From Meandrina meandrites (lineage: Eukaryota > Cnidaria > Anthozoa > Scleractinia > Meandrinidae): 64,000 bases of DNA. A program made the translations under genes and the position numbers. Positions 1-13,400 of the stretch are shown in pieces. Location: the NCBI GenBank assembly GCA_963693305.1, contig OY855905.1, positions 18,533,937 to 18,597,936 on the forward strand, in the 5' to 3' direction. Below the pieces are notes generated by a model, which was given only the letters and a program-made list of their open reading frames with translations, was not told where the DNA came from and ran no database searches. Within the stretch, counting starts at the first letter, position 1, and each line of letters starts with the position of its first letter.

Positions 1-1437
1 GATGCATAATCTAAGGTAATAGGTAATTGGTCAATTTAAGTGCAACTGACATTTGGTGGATTACAACTCTTCCCATGTATGAAAATCTGGAGATTATGCA
101 AGCCTCTGAATGTTAAAACATTAGGCATAGGAATCAGGAATGTCGCTGTGTTTAACCATTTGATCTACTCAAGCCAATATAGTGCAACAACTTGGATAGT
201 TATCCGTAGTTTGTTGTAGATGTGATTGCCAGTGTAAACAAATCCAATTACTGTATTTTCAACTGTAGCAAAAAATACAATTTTCGGTTTGTGCACTACC
301 TCGGACAGAAAAATACGAGCTGGTCTGGGGTCTAACACCTGTAGTTTGACGAAGTAGTAAACAACAGTGAGGGTAAAGTATGAGAACACTCCCCAATGAT
401 GTTGTTAATATTCCTAAAGCCCTTTAGGAGTTTGTAGGTGTTTTATTTATAGTTAACAATTTATTGACAAAGTGGAGGTGAATAGTGGTGGATATTTACT
501 GAGCCACGAAAGAGCAAGATAAATATCCACCACTTTCACCGACACTGTATACCACACAAGCTGAATAACTAGAGGACCAAAACATTATTTTTGGTACGAA
601 AACAACGTAAGAACCCATTTTGTTTCTCTTCAGCTGCTCAAAGGTAAATAGTACTTTGCTAATCATCTCCATGTTAACCAATCAGAGCATGCGAAAAGCA
701 CTATTCACTTGTGTGGTATATACTAATAATCAATATTATGAATTGAATAAATTTAATAATATGAATTAAGGATTGCAATTGCTTAAATTGTTTGTTTACT
801 GTGAAGATGATTTCATGTATCCACTGCAGTTCACATATATGTATTTGATATGGACTTAGGATAGGAACTGTGTGGCACCTGTGTTACTACATGTAGGAAT
901 TATAATTCTTATATTAGTTATATGTGATTGAGTGCCGGTGGTGGGCAATACTGCCTATACACCACTCCCCTGGGTTACTACAGTACCTTGTTAAAGGAAA
1001 TTTCTTGAGCCCAGGAGGATTTGAAGCCACAACCTCTCGATTAGATGCTGAACTACGAGGCCAGACAGGAGCAGGTTGGGGTGATGCTCCCGTCAATAAA
1101 AAAATATTAATTCCTAGTTACACAGGTTGCCACGTAGTTCCTATCCAACATCTATATCATATGTATTTCATATGGTCACTGTGACTAAATATGAAAAAGT
1201 GGTCTATGAAAACTATTTACAGGAGTAGTAGACCAAATCCAAAAAACAGGGTCAATCTGAATAACTATTGCTAAAAGAAAGGAAAATACCAGATTGTACC
1301 AAGGATAACTTTGAACAACAATAGCTATTTAAAATTAGGTGCCATTTTCAGATTGGGTCTATATCCCCTACCTACAGTACATGTGATATTGTAAGACTTG
1401 GAGCATTGCACTTATACACAAGAATTTCTGTCTTTAG
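1..1437. other. Upstream NDRG intron with repeats
   Basis: No exon of a known family was seen before 1438, so this is read as intron. A short hairpin lies at 483-534: AGTGGTGGATATTTA is inverted about 20 bases later, flanked by the further inverted sequence of a small MITE. The larger fold-back at 838-1175 is listed separately. Confidence 0.5.
838..1175. repeat. Fold-back element with imperfect ~65-bp arms around a tRNA-like relic
   Basis: The left arm (about 838-905, containing GGATAGGAACT and ACCTGTGTTAC) returns inverted at about 1105-1175 (AGTTCCTATCC and GTTACACAGGT). Between the arms, on the - strand near 1065-1005, is a tRNA-like stretch with TAGTTCAGCAT (A-box-like) and GGCTTCAAATCC (B-box-like). 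The box spacing is shorter than in an intact tRNA. It looks like a decayed tRNA-derived SINE caught in a fold-back repeat. No clear target duplication was found. Confidence 0.45.
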
Positions 1438-4400
1438 ATAAAACATGCTTTGAAAGGTTCTTCCAACATGAAGATATTGTGGGCCTGCTGGATCGCTTTA
1501 TAATTTACCATGTTGATGCACCAGGGCAGGTAAGGTTTGACACCGTGTTAAGATGTTATTCAGCAAGTGAAACAGTTACTGACTGTATTATCAGACAAGT
1601 AACATCTTTATTTATAAGGTCAGTTCCCTGTTTACATAATGTTAACCACTGGGAAATATAGGCACAATATAGTTAATTGCAAGCAGAAATATTGGTTGTG
1701 AACATTTTTAGAATACATAACTGTTTGAGATCCATGCAAATATTCACCTTTCTTGTGTAGTGTTTTTATCATTTGTAATTATTTTATTCCTGTGTTTTTT
1801 TCTGGTGTGTATTTTGGGAAGGGAATTTGTTTAGGCTAGAGCTTATTAAAGCAATCTAATTAAAGAAAGACTGAAGTTGTAACATGGAGTTACATGGAAC
1901 TTGTATATAATAAATTATAGTTCAACTTGACAATCCTCTTTTTATTCAGGAAAGCAAGGCTGAAAACCTGGCAGCAGAGTAAGTATATAAAAATGTTTTA
2001 TTCAAAAAATTGAGAACATTGTTAGCTTAAAAAACAGGCTTTGTAGGAGCATTTGTGAAAGGGGAAAATGCAGTGTGAACCATGATATTAAACAGCACAA
2101 GCCCAAAACTGATGTATGTGTTGTAGAATGGAAAATTAATTACACTGTGTGGATGAAACTTGTTTCATGAACCAAAGTACAGTAATTTTATATGTTTATT
2201 ATTGCTGTTCTATGTTGTTAAGACTATTTTATTTTTTCCCTTTGTTTCAAACCCAAAACAAAAAATTATAATCATGTTTATGTGAATGTTTTCTTAGATT
2301 CTTTGAAATTTTTATTTTCAGTTATCAATACCCAACTATAAAAAAACTGGGAGAGACGGTTGGTAATGTGATTGATCATTTCAAGTAAGTTGTACAGTGT
2401 ATTATTTTTTCTTGTTAATTCTTTCAGTTGATGCCTTAAGTCAAGGCTGCTGCCTAACGGGCGCCCGGTCGCCTGGGGCGCCTAAGTTAGGAGTGCGGGC
2501 GACTAAATTTTTGTTCAAGGAGCCCGGATGGGCGCCTAAGCATAGATTTTCCATTCTCATCTAATGACTTCAATTTCCTTGTAACTTTGTTCCACTGGCG
2601 TAAGATATATCCCGTTTAAAACCATAAGCGCTTCATTTCAAAACGGTAATACTAAAATTGTCCACAATAGAGATAATTTTAGCGTATAAATACGTGCAAC
2701 TTCGAAAAGCAATTATTTTCGACTGTTTAGGACTGGGACTGACTCCCAAATATGGAATGAAGAATGAATAGTATTATGGGCTGCTTCACGTTTCGTTCGC
2801 TACGTTGATGTTTTGGAGGAGTTTATAGTGAATGTGAAGTAAACATTTTACGGATACAAAAGTGAAATCAATCTCCTGGCCATTCATGCATCAGGTCTGA
2901 TCATGACAATTTTAATCTGCAAAAGCTTGATACAAAAACCTTTTCAACAAGCCTAAAATAATGTGCAGAATGTTTTGATGTTACACTTACGAATTACTGT
3001 AATTAAGCTTATTATTTAACTCAAACTTTTATTTTTCCACTTTAGAGAACGCTTAATTTCATAACAACAGAAAGTGTGTGCCTTTTCTGTGACATTCTTA
3101 TCAGCTACCGCTTTTTGTGGATCAAGTTTGTTTGTTTGTTCATTCGAACTGTTTCGTGTTTTATCTCGGTTATTGAACCGTGCAAGGAGAACATTACTCT
3201 TGAAAATAATAATGTGCTAGAAACTTTGCTGAAAACAGTTTGAATAACATGAATGGTTTTTAAAACTACTAAAATCTATTTTATAAGCAACTCATTTGAT
3301 AAGCCTAGAAACTGTTTTTATTTTCACAGCTTAGTTTTTCTGGTCTATTTTTGACAACTGATTATGAAATGTAGATAAGATCAGAATTTAATTAAAGTGT
3401 TTACACAGGTGTTTTTACTTTTTATTACCTTTGCCTTAACCTTCAAATAGACCTGCTAAATTGTAATCTTGGTTCTGTTAAACCTTTATTACTAACAATA
3501 ATTCAAGTTCTTTAGTGAGCTTGCTGTGCAAAAGTGAAATAATAATTTTGCTGCTTCATGCTTCACTGATTTTGCTTCAAAACTTTGGATGTTCAAAACT
3601 CCTTTTAAACATTGTTTTATTTGTTCTACACATTTTTAACTTACTTTATCCAACATTCATCACAGCACAATATACTGGTTGGATTTTCAAACTCATTTTA
3701 AGCCTACAGAAACTTTCTAATATACACACTCCTGTTCATGTCACCCAATCAGTGTAAAAAGGGTTTTATCGAAGGAGAGGCTCGGTTAAATAAACTTTCA
3801 AGTTAAGAAAGCTGGAATTTCTCACACAACTATTTTAGGGAGGTTACCTTCAGAAGCTTTCAGAAAAAATCTTGTCCGAAGGAGTTTTCTGTTCACGTAC
3901 AAAGGCTCTACTGACAAAATAAAATGTGTGTGCATGTGGAAGGGGACGGTAGGGGGGGGGGGGGGGGGGCGGGCGGCTGCTCCCCAGACCCCTCCCCTAG
4001 ATTTTTTTCTTCTACTTCACCCCCCTCCCCCGAGGATCGACCATGGCAACTTTTGCTCTGGGCTCCTAAAGTAATGGCTTGGGCTCCTAACTTTTGATGT
4101 TAGGAGCCCGAAGGGCTCCTTAGAAATTTCCTTAGGCAGCAGCCTTGCCTTAAGTGGATAAATGGCTGATTCATTGTTTTGTGGGTTGGGAATTAGTTTG
4201 TAATTTTGTTTCAGTGAAGATTGCCATACTCCTGAAAAAAGTTTTTGATTATTTCTAATAATCTGTGACTTTCAAAGGAAAGTCATAAATTGGTATGTTG
4301 AGAAGGCGATTGAAGTGCAAATTCCCACCAAATCGACACCTCAGTTATACAATGAAATTTCCACAAAGCTGTGGTCTTCCTTGCTAAGTCTTCATGCATT

Positions 4401-7400
4401 TTTGAAATAATTTTATAAAATGACTAGACTAAGGCAGACATTTTTCCGGCCACAAACATTGTTTAAATTGTACTGTATTGTAACTGTTACAAGTTTAAAC
4501 TATGAAAACCTTATTGTGATTTATCATACTTTTGGACTAAGATTAATATTATGGTACTGTTCTTGAAATCACTTGAAAAAGTCTGTGGCTTCACTGTAGA
4601 CAAGGAATAAAGCAGGCATTTTAACACCATTAACACATTGATTAGTTTCTTCTACAACTGTAAATGTAACTAGATTAAACTATGGAAACTTTATGTTCAC
4701 CTCCTCTCGCACTCTTGGTCTAAAATTACATCACTATTCTTAAAACTTGACAATGGACTCATATGAAAAATTCTGTGCTTTACTTTGCACTGAAGAATTT
4801 AGTTTGAGATGCAAATTGTATTAACCCACCAGAATTTGTCATCATTTGACCAGGATACAATGTCTCCAGTTACAGTTTGGCACATAATCATGAAAATGAC
4901 AATAGACAATGCACAGATAAAAATTGTGCGTAAAATGAGGTTGACGATTTACAAGCGTTTGTCACTCAGGACACAGAGTAGTGTCCATTGTCCATATTAG
5001 CTGGTGTCCGTAATAAGCAGGTTAATTTTCAAGAAAAGGAGCTTTTTGTTGGGATAAACAAAACTCTCTGTAATATCAGGGTGTCCATATTAAGCGGGTG
5101 TCCTAAGAGCGGGATTCCACTGTACCTTAATTGGTGGTACAACAGACAGGTACAGACTTCCCGAATTACCTTTCTAATGATAGTACATGTATTTGTTTTC
5201 TTGCAGTTTAAATGATGTGGTTTGTTTTGGAGTGGGTGCTGGAGCGAATGTTCTTACTGAATTGGCTGTAAGCATAGTTTCTTGCTTTGTAGGGCTAGAT
5301 TAAAATAGATCACTGCATTTGATAATTAATTGGCTTACTGGGAAAGCTTTTATTAGTTGTAAGCTCATTACCTGATATACATGTAATGATGTACCATATT
5401 TACTTGATTAAGTGGTGCCCCTGTTTAAGCACCATCACCAGTTAAGCACCGCATACAATATTCCAGTTCTAGTAAAACCTTGGATCATACTTTTTTTAAA
5501 GAAATATGTCTGCAGGGCTTGAAATTAGTCGACTAAGTGGTAAAAAATATTCGCCAAATGCAAATTTTTGGTTGCCAGATTGTAAAGTCAAATAGGGACT
5601 AGTTCAAAAGTGTTTAAAATCATTTGCAGGAATTTAATCCAACAAAGCATTGAATAAATAAAATTCGAAAAGAAAAACAAAACAATCTTATCACAAGGTT
5701 TGAAACAAACACATTATATGAGATTTTGTGGCCACCAACTTTCAAATGCGAAAGAATCAACATGGCGAATACCCGTGCATTACAAGAGAAACAATTCATG
5801 GGCATACATGACATGCTCAATACTCAAGGATTGCAGTGCATTATAGGGCGATTTCAAACATGGTCAGCTATTTGGAAGTTTTCTTATACGAGAAAATCTT
5901 TTATATCAAACAAAAAAATGGATTGACTTCTTTTCTTATTTTGGATGATTTAGAAGCAGGACACAATACCTGCGAAAATAACCGTTATTCATTTTAACAG
6001 AAAAATGTAGTCGCCACATTGGGGACTAAATCAGAATTTTTAGTCGCCAAGGATGAAATATTGTTGTGTCGAAATTTCAAGCCCTGGTCTGACCCAGTTC
6101 ACATACATCAACAGCTGCAACAAGCTGGGACTAGAGTGTCCCTTTTCACCACCAAGAAAACTACCTGATGTTTACTATTAAACCATGATGGACTTTTTAG
6201 TAGGATAGGGATATTGTACTTATTTAGTTGATGTTTCTTACAGGTATCAAAATGGGGCGACCAAGTTGCAGGATTGATTGTTGTAGAGCCAGGGATTTCT
6301 ACAGCTAGCTTCAAAGAATGGGGAGAAGGAAAGGTGAGTGGGGCATCTGAAGATAAACATGTTGTAGTTTAAATCTATTTTTGGTTTAAAATTTTTTTTT
6401 TCAAAGTAGTTTGATCTTTATTTCCCTTTGTTCCAGGTTATGATTATGATTGTGGGAAATTAAAAATAAAAATCAAACTGGTTAAAAAATTTTAAACCAA
6501 TGATAAATTTAAACCACAATATACACAAATAAATGACTGGTATTGTGAATTAATTGCCTGAGAGACAAAAGTCTGAGATTTGGCCAAAACAATGTTGTAC
6601 TAGTAAAGAGGTAAAGCTGGTCCACCAGGCTCTTTTCTGGCAGTTTTTGATAAGTAACGTACAGCATAACTCATTAGATTGTTAATTTCATCCAGCCTTC
6701 TCAAAAAATTCAATGTTCTCTTGCTTTAAAGATTAAAACACGCCAACTAGACAAGAAGGGATTCACAGATGCAACTGTAAACTACCTCATGTGGCATCAT
6801 TTTGAGAGGGTAAGTACAAAACAAACTGTTTCAAAATAACTGAGACATTCCTCACACTCTTATGGTTGGTGAGAGTATAGACCCCTCTTTTCTTCAAGGT
6901 TATGTGTAATAATAAGCTGAGCTTTTGATAGAATTGACAAGAAACAGTATGTTGTTTCAAGGTTTTAATGTGTAACTGGTGTGTGGTTTGTAGGACATTG
7001 GAAAGCCTACAATGGAATTGGTCGACCAATTTGTGGAGGATGTCAAGGAGAACATGAATGCTCATAATGTGGCAGCATTTGTTAATGCATACAATGGGTA
7101 AAAAGATAGTGACGTAAATTAGGTTTTGCATTGTAAGATTCACTTGCCCAGAGGTCAACAAACCTTGAAAATAATACTTGCCCCATGTTATTGGAGGCAT
7201 TTTTTGTTACACCTTTTATTGAAATTTTGAAAATGCTTGAATGAAATGTTGTTTAGTGTTTGTGCAACTCTTTCAATGAAAATTTAATTATTAACTTGTG
7301 GATTGTTGCTTGTAGGCGTGGTGATCTGATGAAGGACCTCAAGGGTCACAAGCTTGAGTAAGTGAGATTTTCATTAATTTTAGCCATCTTAATAAATCAT

Positions 7401-10400
7401 TTTTATTTTTGAAACTTTCTAAAACAAACCCTTATTGCGCCATTTCAATTGCATGCGAACTCTGAAGTTCAAAACCCAACTAATGACTACAGTGCCGTCA
7501 ATCTCAATTATGCAACAGCCAACAAGCCTTGAAAAACAGACACAAACAAAATGGATTGAAATCTGCCCATCACAGCTGACAGACATGACCTTTTGACCCG
7601 GCTGATGTGAATTTCTGTTTCGTGAGAGGTCCACTTAGATGATTGGCAGCAGCAACAAACGTAAACTGTTGGTTGATGTTTGATTTTCGGAGTGTGCATG
7701 TTATTGAAAACCGCAATAAGAAATGCCTCTGATGAGCTAAGAAACATCAATATTGTTTGTTTGGGAAATGAAAGTGGTAATTCAAAATCCACCGATCATG
7801 GCCTATTACAAGTAAAATGTAAAAATTAATTCAAGTGTTGATGCCTGTGAATGTGATTGGTGGATTTACATGTACATGTAGATCCATGAAACTCTGGTCA
7901 CTTCTTTAATTTTGAGCCATGTGCTATTGTTTGATTTTTGTCTCGGCCGTACATGTAAGTACATGTTTAATACAGTGTACCTGAGGCACGAAACTCAAAT
8001 GAAATTAGTCTTTCTTATGTAGGAGAAAATACCACCCAACCCTACCAGTTTTACATGTAACTAATGTCCAGTCATGTTTTGTTTTTGAGCTGCAGAAAAA
8101 ATGCCAGTTGTGTGCTAAATTAAGTTTTCCTTCTGAAATAAATTTAGTTTGTGTTATGAAACTACATTTTAGTCATGTTTCTTGACCCATGACTGAACTT
8201 GAGGTTTCTATTGACTGTTAACATAAACCAGTGGCCTACTGTAAAGGAAAACTCCCAATCTAATTAACTATTCAAGGGCAGTCCAACTATCTTTAGTAGA
8301 ATTCCACTAGTATACTAATGCAATTGCTGCAATCTGATTGGCTGAGCTATTGAACAGTATCAGCCATTAGTGTGCAGTGGCTGAAGGTCGTCTACAGAAT
8401 GTCGACATTTTTTCGTTTCTCTAAAGTTTCGTAGGAAGTTTAGAAACATTGGATAATTAAACTCCGCGAAGACTAAAAGGAGGAAATTCACCCTTGCACT
8501 AGTTTAAAACATTAAAATTACTGAATAAACTGATGAGCGTGAGTTCATAACTAAAGTTTCAAATGAAAATTCAGTTTGCGCACACGATTTTGCTAATGCG
8601 TTAAGTTTAATACTGTAGTTCATATTATAGAAAAATAATTAGAAATCATTATTTGAAGGAAAATGAGTTAGAATTCTACTAAAACAATTAGATTATTCGC
8701 CTTAATATCTATGAGGTGATAGTTGATTCGGCCTTCGGCCTCATCAACTATCACCTCGTAGAAATCTTGAGCTTTTTATCTAATTGTTAAATAGAGTGCC
8801 CTTGGAGCATGTGCAAATCAGATTGTATTTACCAAAACTATAAAATAATAAACACTTTCACATATTTTTTGTTGAACAGATCAGTCTCTTGGTCAGACTT
8901 GCTCTCGATTTCTATCCACTTTTAGTAGTTATATCAGCCAATAAAAACCATGAGCTTTCCATTAAATTGTACATTAGCAGTGATTAACTATAAGGGAAAC
9001 TCGCAATCTGATTGGCTACAAAAGTGCAGTCAAATTTTGATAGTCTACCCTGGGAGCATGTGCAAGTAAAATTGCAGAAATCACAAACCAAAGCTATAAA
9101 TAAACCACTTTCATTTAACTTTCTGTTGAATAGATTGGGCCCTGGGTTATGCTAAAACGATGAGACCACTCTGTTCTTGGTTTCTGTCGTCTTTTGAAAG
9201 TTGACTTGGTACTTCGCTCTCGCTAGAAGCCTTAAGCTTGTGAAATAGTATGTGTTATGCATACATTCTTTTGGCCTGTCACTGGAAATTGTTCTAATGA
9301 GCCAAAAGATAACACTAGCCATTGAGCATCATTTTGTATTCGTTGCAGTGCAAAGACAGGTGTGCTTGTGGTTACTGGAGAACATTCTCCTCATCGCAAA
9401 AATACAGTAAGTGCTTTTTATTCACACTACTATTCATTCCTGTAATTAATTTTCTTTTTCAGAGCTAAATTATCCTAGAGAGGAAAATAATTTGAGATAA
9501 TGAAGTTTTTTAGTCAACCAAATGAGTTATTTGGTATGACTTTAGACCTTCTTATATCGTGTGTCTCTTTATTAGTCTGATTTAGTGGTGTAGCAGCTCT
9601 CGTGAGCATGTAATTATATGTACAATGTACGTTGTATTTTTTGCTGCTGTCAAATTTTGCACAATGTGATTTTTTTAGTTCCAATGTAGTTATTTTTGTC
9701 TCGTGTCGACATGACGTTGTCATGACGACACGAGAATATGCGAGGGGGAGAAGGTGCATTCCAAGGTGCATTCCATGCGCGTTTCCTTTGTGAGGCCGCG
9801 GAATTTTCCCGCCATGTCAATATTTTTCCCGCCATGTCAAGATTTGCTTTGTGAGGCCGCCGGATTTTGTGCGTGTTGTGAAAGAACAAATAATTTTTGT
9901 TTATAAGTAGGAGTTCAAAAACATTGCTGCATTGAAAGTTTTTTGCTTTTCTGCTGGTTCATTGTAATCGTTTGTCGGTTGGGAGTGTTTATTATAAATG
10001 GCTTTTTAGTTGAACAGAATTGAACTTTAATTTAAGGGAAAATCACGGCGTAGAATGTAAAGCAGTGAAAGAGATGTATTAAATTTGAGCAGTTTTATTA
10101 GGTGAAATTTTTGTACATTTTTTAAATGGAATGGTTGAGACAATTAGGAGAGAGTGTTTGATTTATGAACTTGCAGCAAACGCAAATTCTTAGTGGTCCA
10201 ACAGGCAATATAAATGGAACAGAAATAAGGCCCCTTTTAGCTGGCGACAGTGCCTATTCACAAACGAACTGGCTAGTGAAACCCTACCCGGACAGAGGAC
10301 GCCTGACTCAGGAGCGGAGAAAGTTTAAAATCTAAAGTTCGGTGCGCTACGATCTGTAGTGGAACGAGCATTTGGCATGTTAAAAGTTCATTGAGGAATT

Positions 10401-13400
10401 GCGTTGAAAAAGGTTGGACAAAAAACGAGCATCCTAAAAAAGACTATGATTGCTACGTGAGTTTTGCACAACAATTGTATGTATCGTTTCAATAACAGAA
10501 GATAAACGATTAGATAAAGACAATTATTTTGATGCTAAATCTTTAAAAATGTCAACTATGGCGTTTGTTTGTTCCATTTGCCTGCTCTGGGCGTCACGGA
10601 ACATTTCAGCTGATCGTTCAAATCTTGCGTTGTCCTGTTCCATACTCTTTTCACACATTTCAATAAAAGAACTCTGCATGCCAATCTGGAGTCGTACTTT
10701 CTCGCCTTTCTTTACTCAGGATGTTGAAATAGGGGAAGTCTTCTTTAATTTTCTGAATTCCATCTTCCACAGTCGAGCGAGATCGCTGCCTGAACTGCTT
10801 GAGTTCACTCGTACTCTAGATTCTGCTGCCGTTTCTTCACCTGCTGTAGCATTCTCTGGCTTTTTGGACACATTTTTATTTTTTTCTTTGTGAAACTCCC
10901 CACAGCTTACTGAATTTGGGGGCCCACGCTTCAAGAAGTTCGTGCGTTTCTTTCTCAGTCCTGTCAGCAGACTTAATGCGAGGTTTTTTCGTTTTGTGTT
11001 TGCCGTAGCAAGTACTTCGACATCACTTGCAACTGAAGACTGAGGCGATGGCATGCTTCTTGCCAGTAGAATTGGTGATCATCGAGAAATGTTTATCAGT
11101 ACGCCGAGATAAAATCATTTTAAGTCAGCTGCGTTAGGGGGCTAAAAAAAGCTTGCTTGACTTATCTTACAAACATCTCAAAAGTTAAAGGGCAACTCTT
11201 GGCTAGAAAACTATATTTCAGTAAAAGATTCCGAATGTTTCCAAAATTACACAGGAAGCAAAAAAATTGAATTCAGAAGCTTTTTTACCGTTTATTTTTA
11301 ACGTAAAACTTCGTATTTTACGTGACATTTCGCCATGGATGCTTCGATTATGATCACGAGATGTGATACGTCACAGGTGTGGAACCGCAACAAGTCACGA
11401 ACATGGCTGACTCGAATTCTTGCAGTGAGAGCTCAACTTCTGCTAGCGACTCCACTGATTTTTAGAGAGCTATAGGAGGGGATATGTCAGGGGATAATTA
11501 AGAACCTTCTATGGTATTTCAACCCTGGCGTTTTGAGCCTCCAGGGAAAAAACAGCGAGACAGAGAAAGGGAGTAAAATATCGAACCTCCTCACCGCCGA
11601 CGGCGACGAATGGTGAGTGAATTGAAGTCCTAAATGTACAGTTTCTTTCTCTATTACCTCGGCCAGTTGTTTGTGAGCTAAGACAAACCTCAAAAGTCTT
11701 GTTTTTATTTGCATGTACGCGAGAAGCTTAATTAAACATGCTTTTATACAACCAAACTGTTTGCTACATTTTGTTGTTTATAAATATTCGGTCTTCAAAT
11801 ATTTTTGCTCATGTTTATCACAATAGGTTTTGACCTTTTGAGCTTCAGCCTAATGTACACTATCTATCTTGTGCGTTTGAAAGCTTGCAAATACAGAAAC
11901 GCAAGTTAAATTCTTTGTCTCTTTTGTGTTACCGATTTTTCTAAATTCTGCTCGAAAACGAAGAATTCTGCCGGCGAAATGCCAGCTACCGAAACTAGAC
12001 TATCCGAAATTCTGCGGCAGATTTTATCTAGAACATACACAGGCTTGCAGTTAAATGTGGACAAAACTCTGCTGGGTCTCTTCACTTCTTTTGTTGGGAG
12101 AAGGGAGTTTGCGCTTTCTGTAGTTGAAACAACTTGCCTCAAGGAAACTTTGTTCAAGGTTGTTCGTGCTTGTATGCGTAAAACTGTACTGAGAATGATT
12201 TTGTAAACTGATTACTGCCACCGGGACTATTACACGACCCTGCGTGATTTTATATTTATCGGTGTAATTAAGTTGTCATGTTTTTATTTTGCAATTTCTT
12301 ATCTTTTTGCGAAAAGAACCCCCACGAAAATCGAAAATTGTGCTGTGTTTGGCTCCTTATTACTTTCGCGTTTGCTTGCGTTTTAATTCATGGTTTGCAT
12401 TTGAAATGGTCGTTGCGCTCTTCGTGTCTTACAACATTTGGCATGTTTTCCTTTAGTTATCTCGTCAACTGACATCTGCTCGAATCTGCACACGAAACTG
12501 TTTCGTGGTCAGGCTAGGGAGGGTGAAGGGAAAGAGCGTGACACGCTTTCATACCCGAGTTTTATACTACACCCCAGGTTGCCTAATTTACAACAATTGT
12601 TTCTCAAAAGGAATCACAGAATAAGTACTTCACGCAACACTTCTTCTCTTAGTTATCCGGATATTGTCAGGGCTCGACACTAACTTTTCAACTTACTAGC
12701 CTTGTGGCTAGTGACAACTTAGATGTTACTAGCCAAAAAAATTTTTTACTAGCCACGCGGTGATGTCTCCAGTTAAATATCTTCTTATATCCATTATGCC
12801 CGGGATTATAGAATTTTAAGAAAAAGCAACAATATTCACGTCTCAAACCGCTTGACACAGTCGGCACAGCTTGTGTTACGCTTGACTGGTTTAAACGCAG
12901 CGAACGAATTTATCATCTAAATGAATTGCGCTGGTTTTAATTTTGTTCAATGGGCTGGTGTTTTCCTAACATCAAATCTCTCAGGCCGACAGCTCACAAA
13001 GGAAAATCCAGAGATTTTCCCGTTGAGACTTTCAGGACTCTGTTTTTCTGTGAGACTTCTTTGGAAAAATATCGAGACACCGAGATGTCATTGTTAACAC
13101 TGTCAGGTCTTCTTTACAAACAGGCGCCGGGGTAGAAACGTTTCAAAAGCAAAACAACTATCTGAACAATACTGCAAACTGTTGTTGGCGAAATTCAAAT
13201 GCTAAAAACGGCTGATTTAAATTTGGAAGGATATAAATCTTTCTCTAATTATTTTTGTAGTGGCAAGCTTTGTCAGTATGCGTATGATGACAAATCACCG
13301 ATGTGTTGTTACTCAAAATGAAATGTTATCCCTTTATAGTTCCGCACGATTTTGCGCATGATTTAATCAGGAGAAGCTCGTGTCTTGTTCTACTAATTTC

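Noticed and set aside
1398..1661. 87-codon ORF as an independent gene
   Set aside because: Its central part (1438-1529) is an NDRG exon; the ends are intron read-through.
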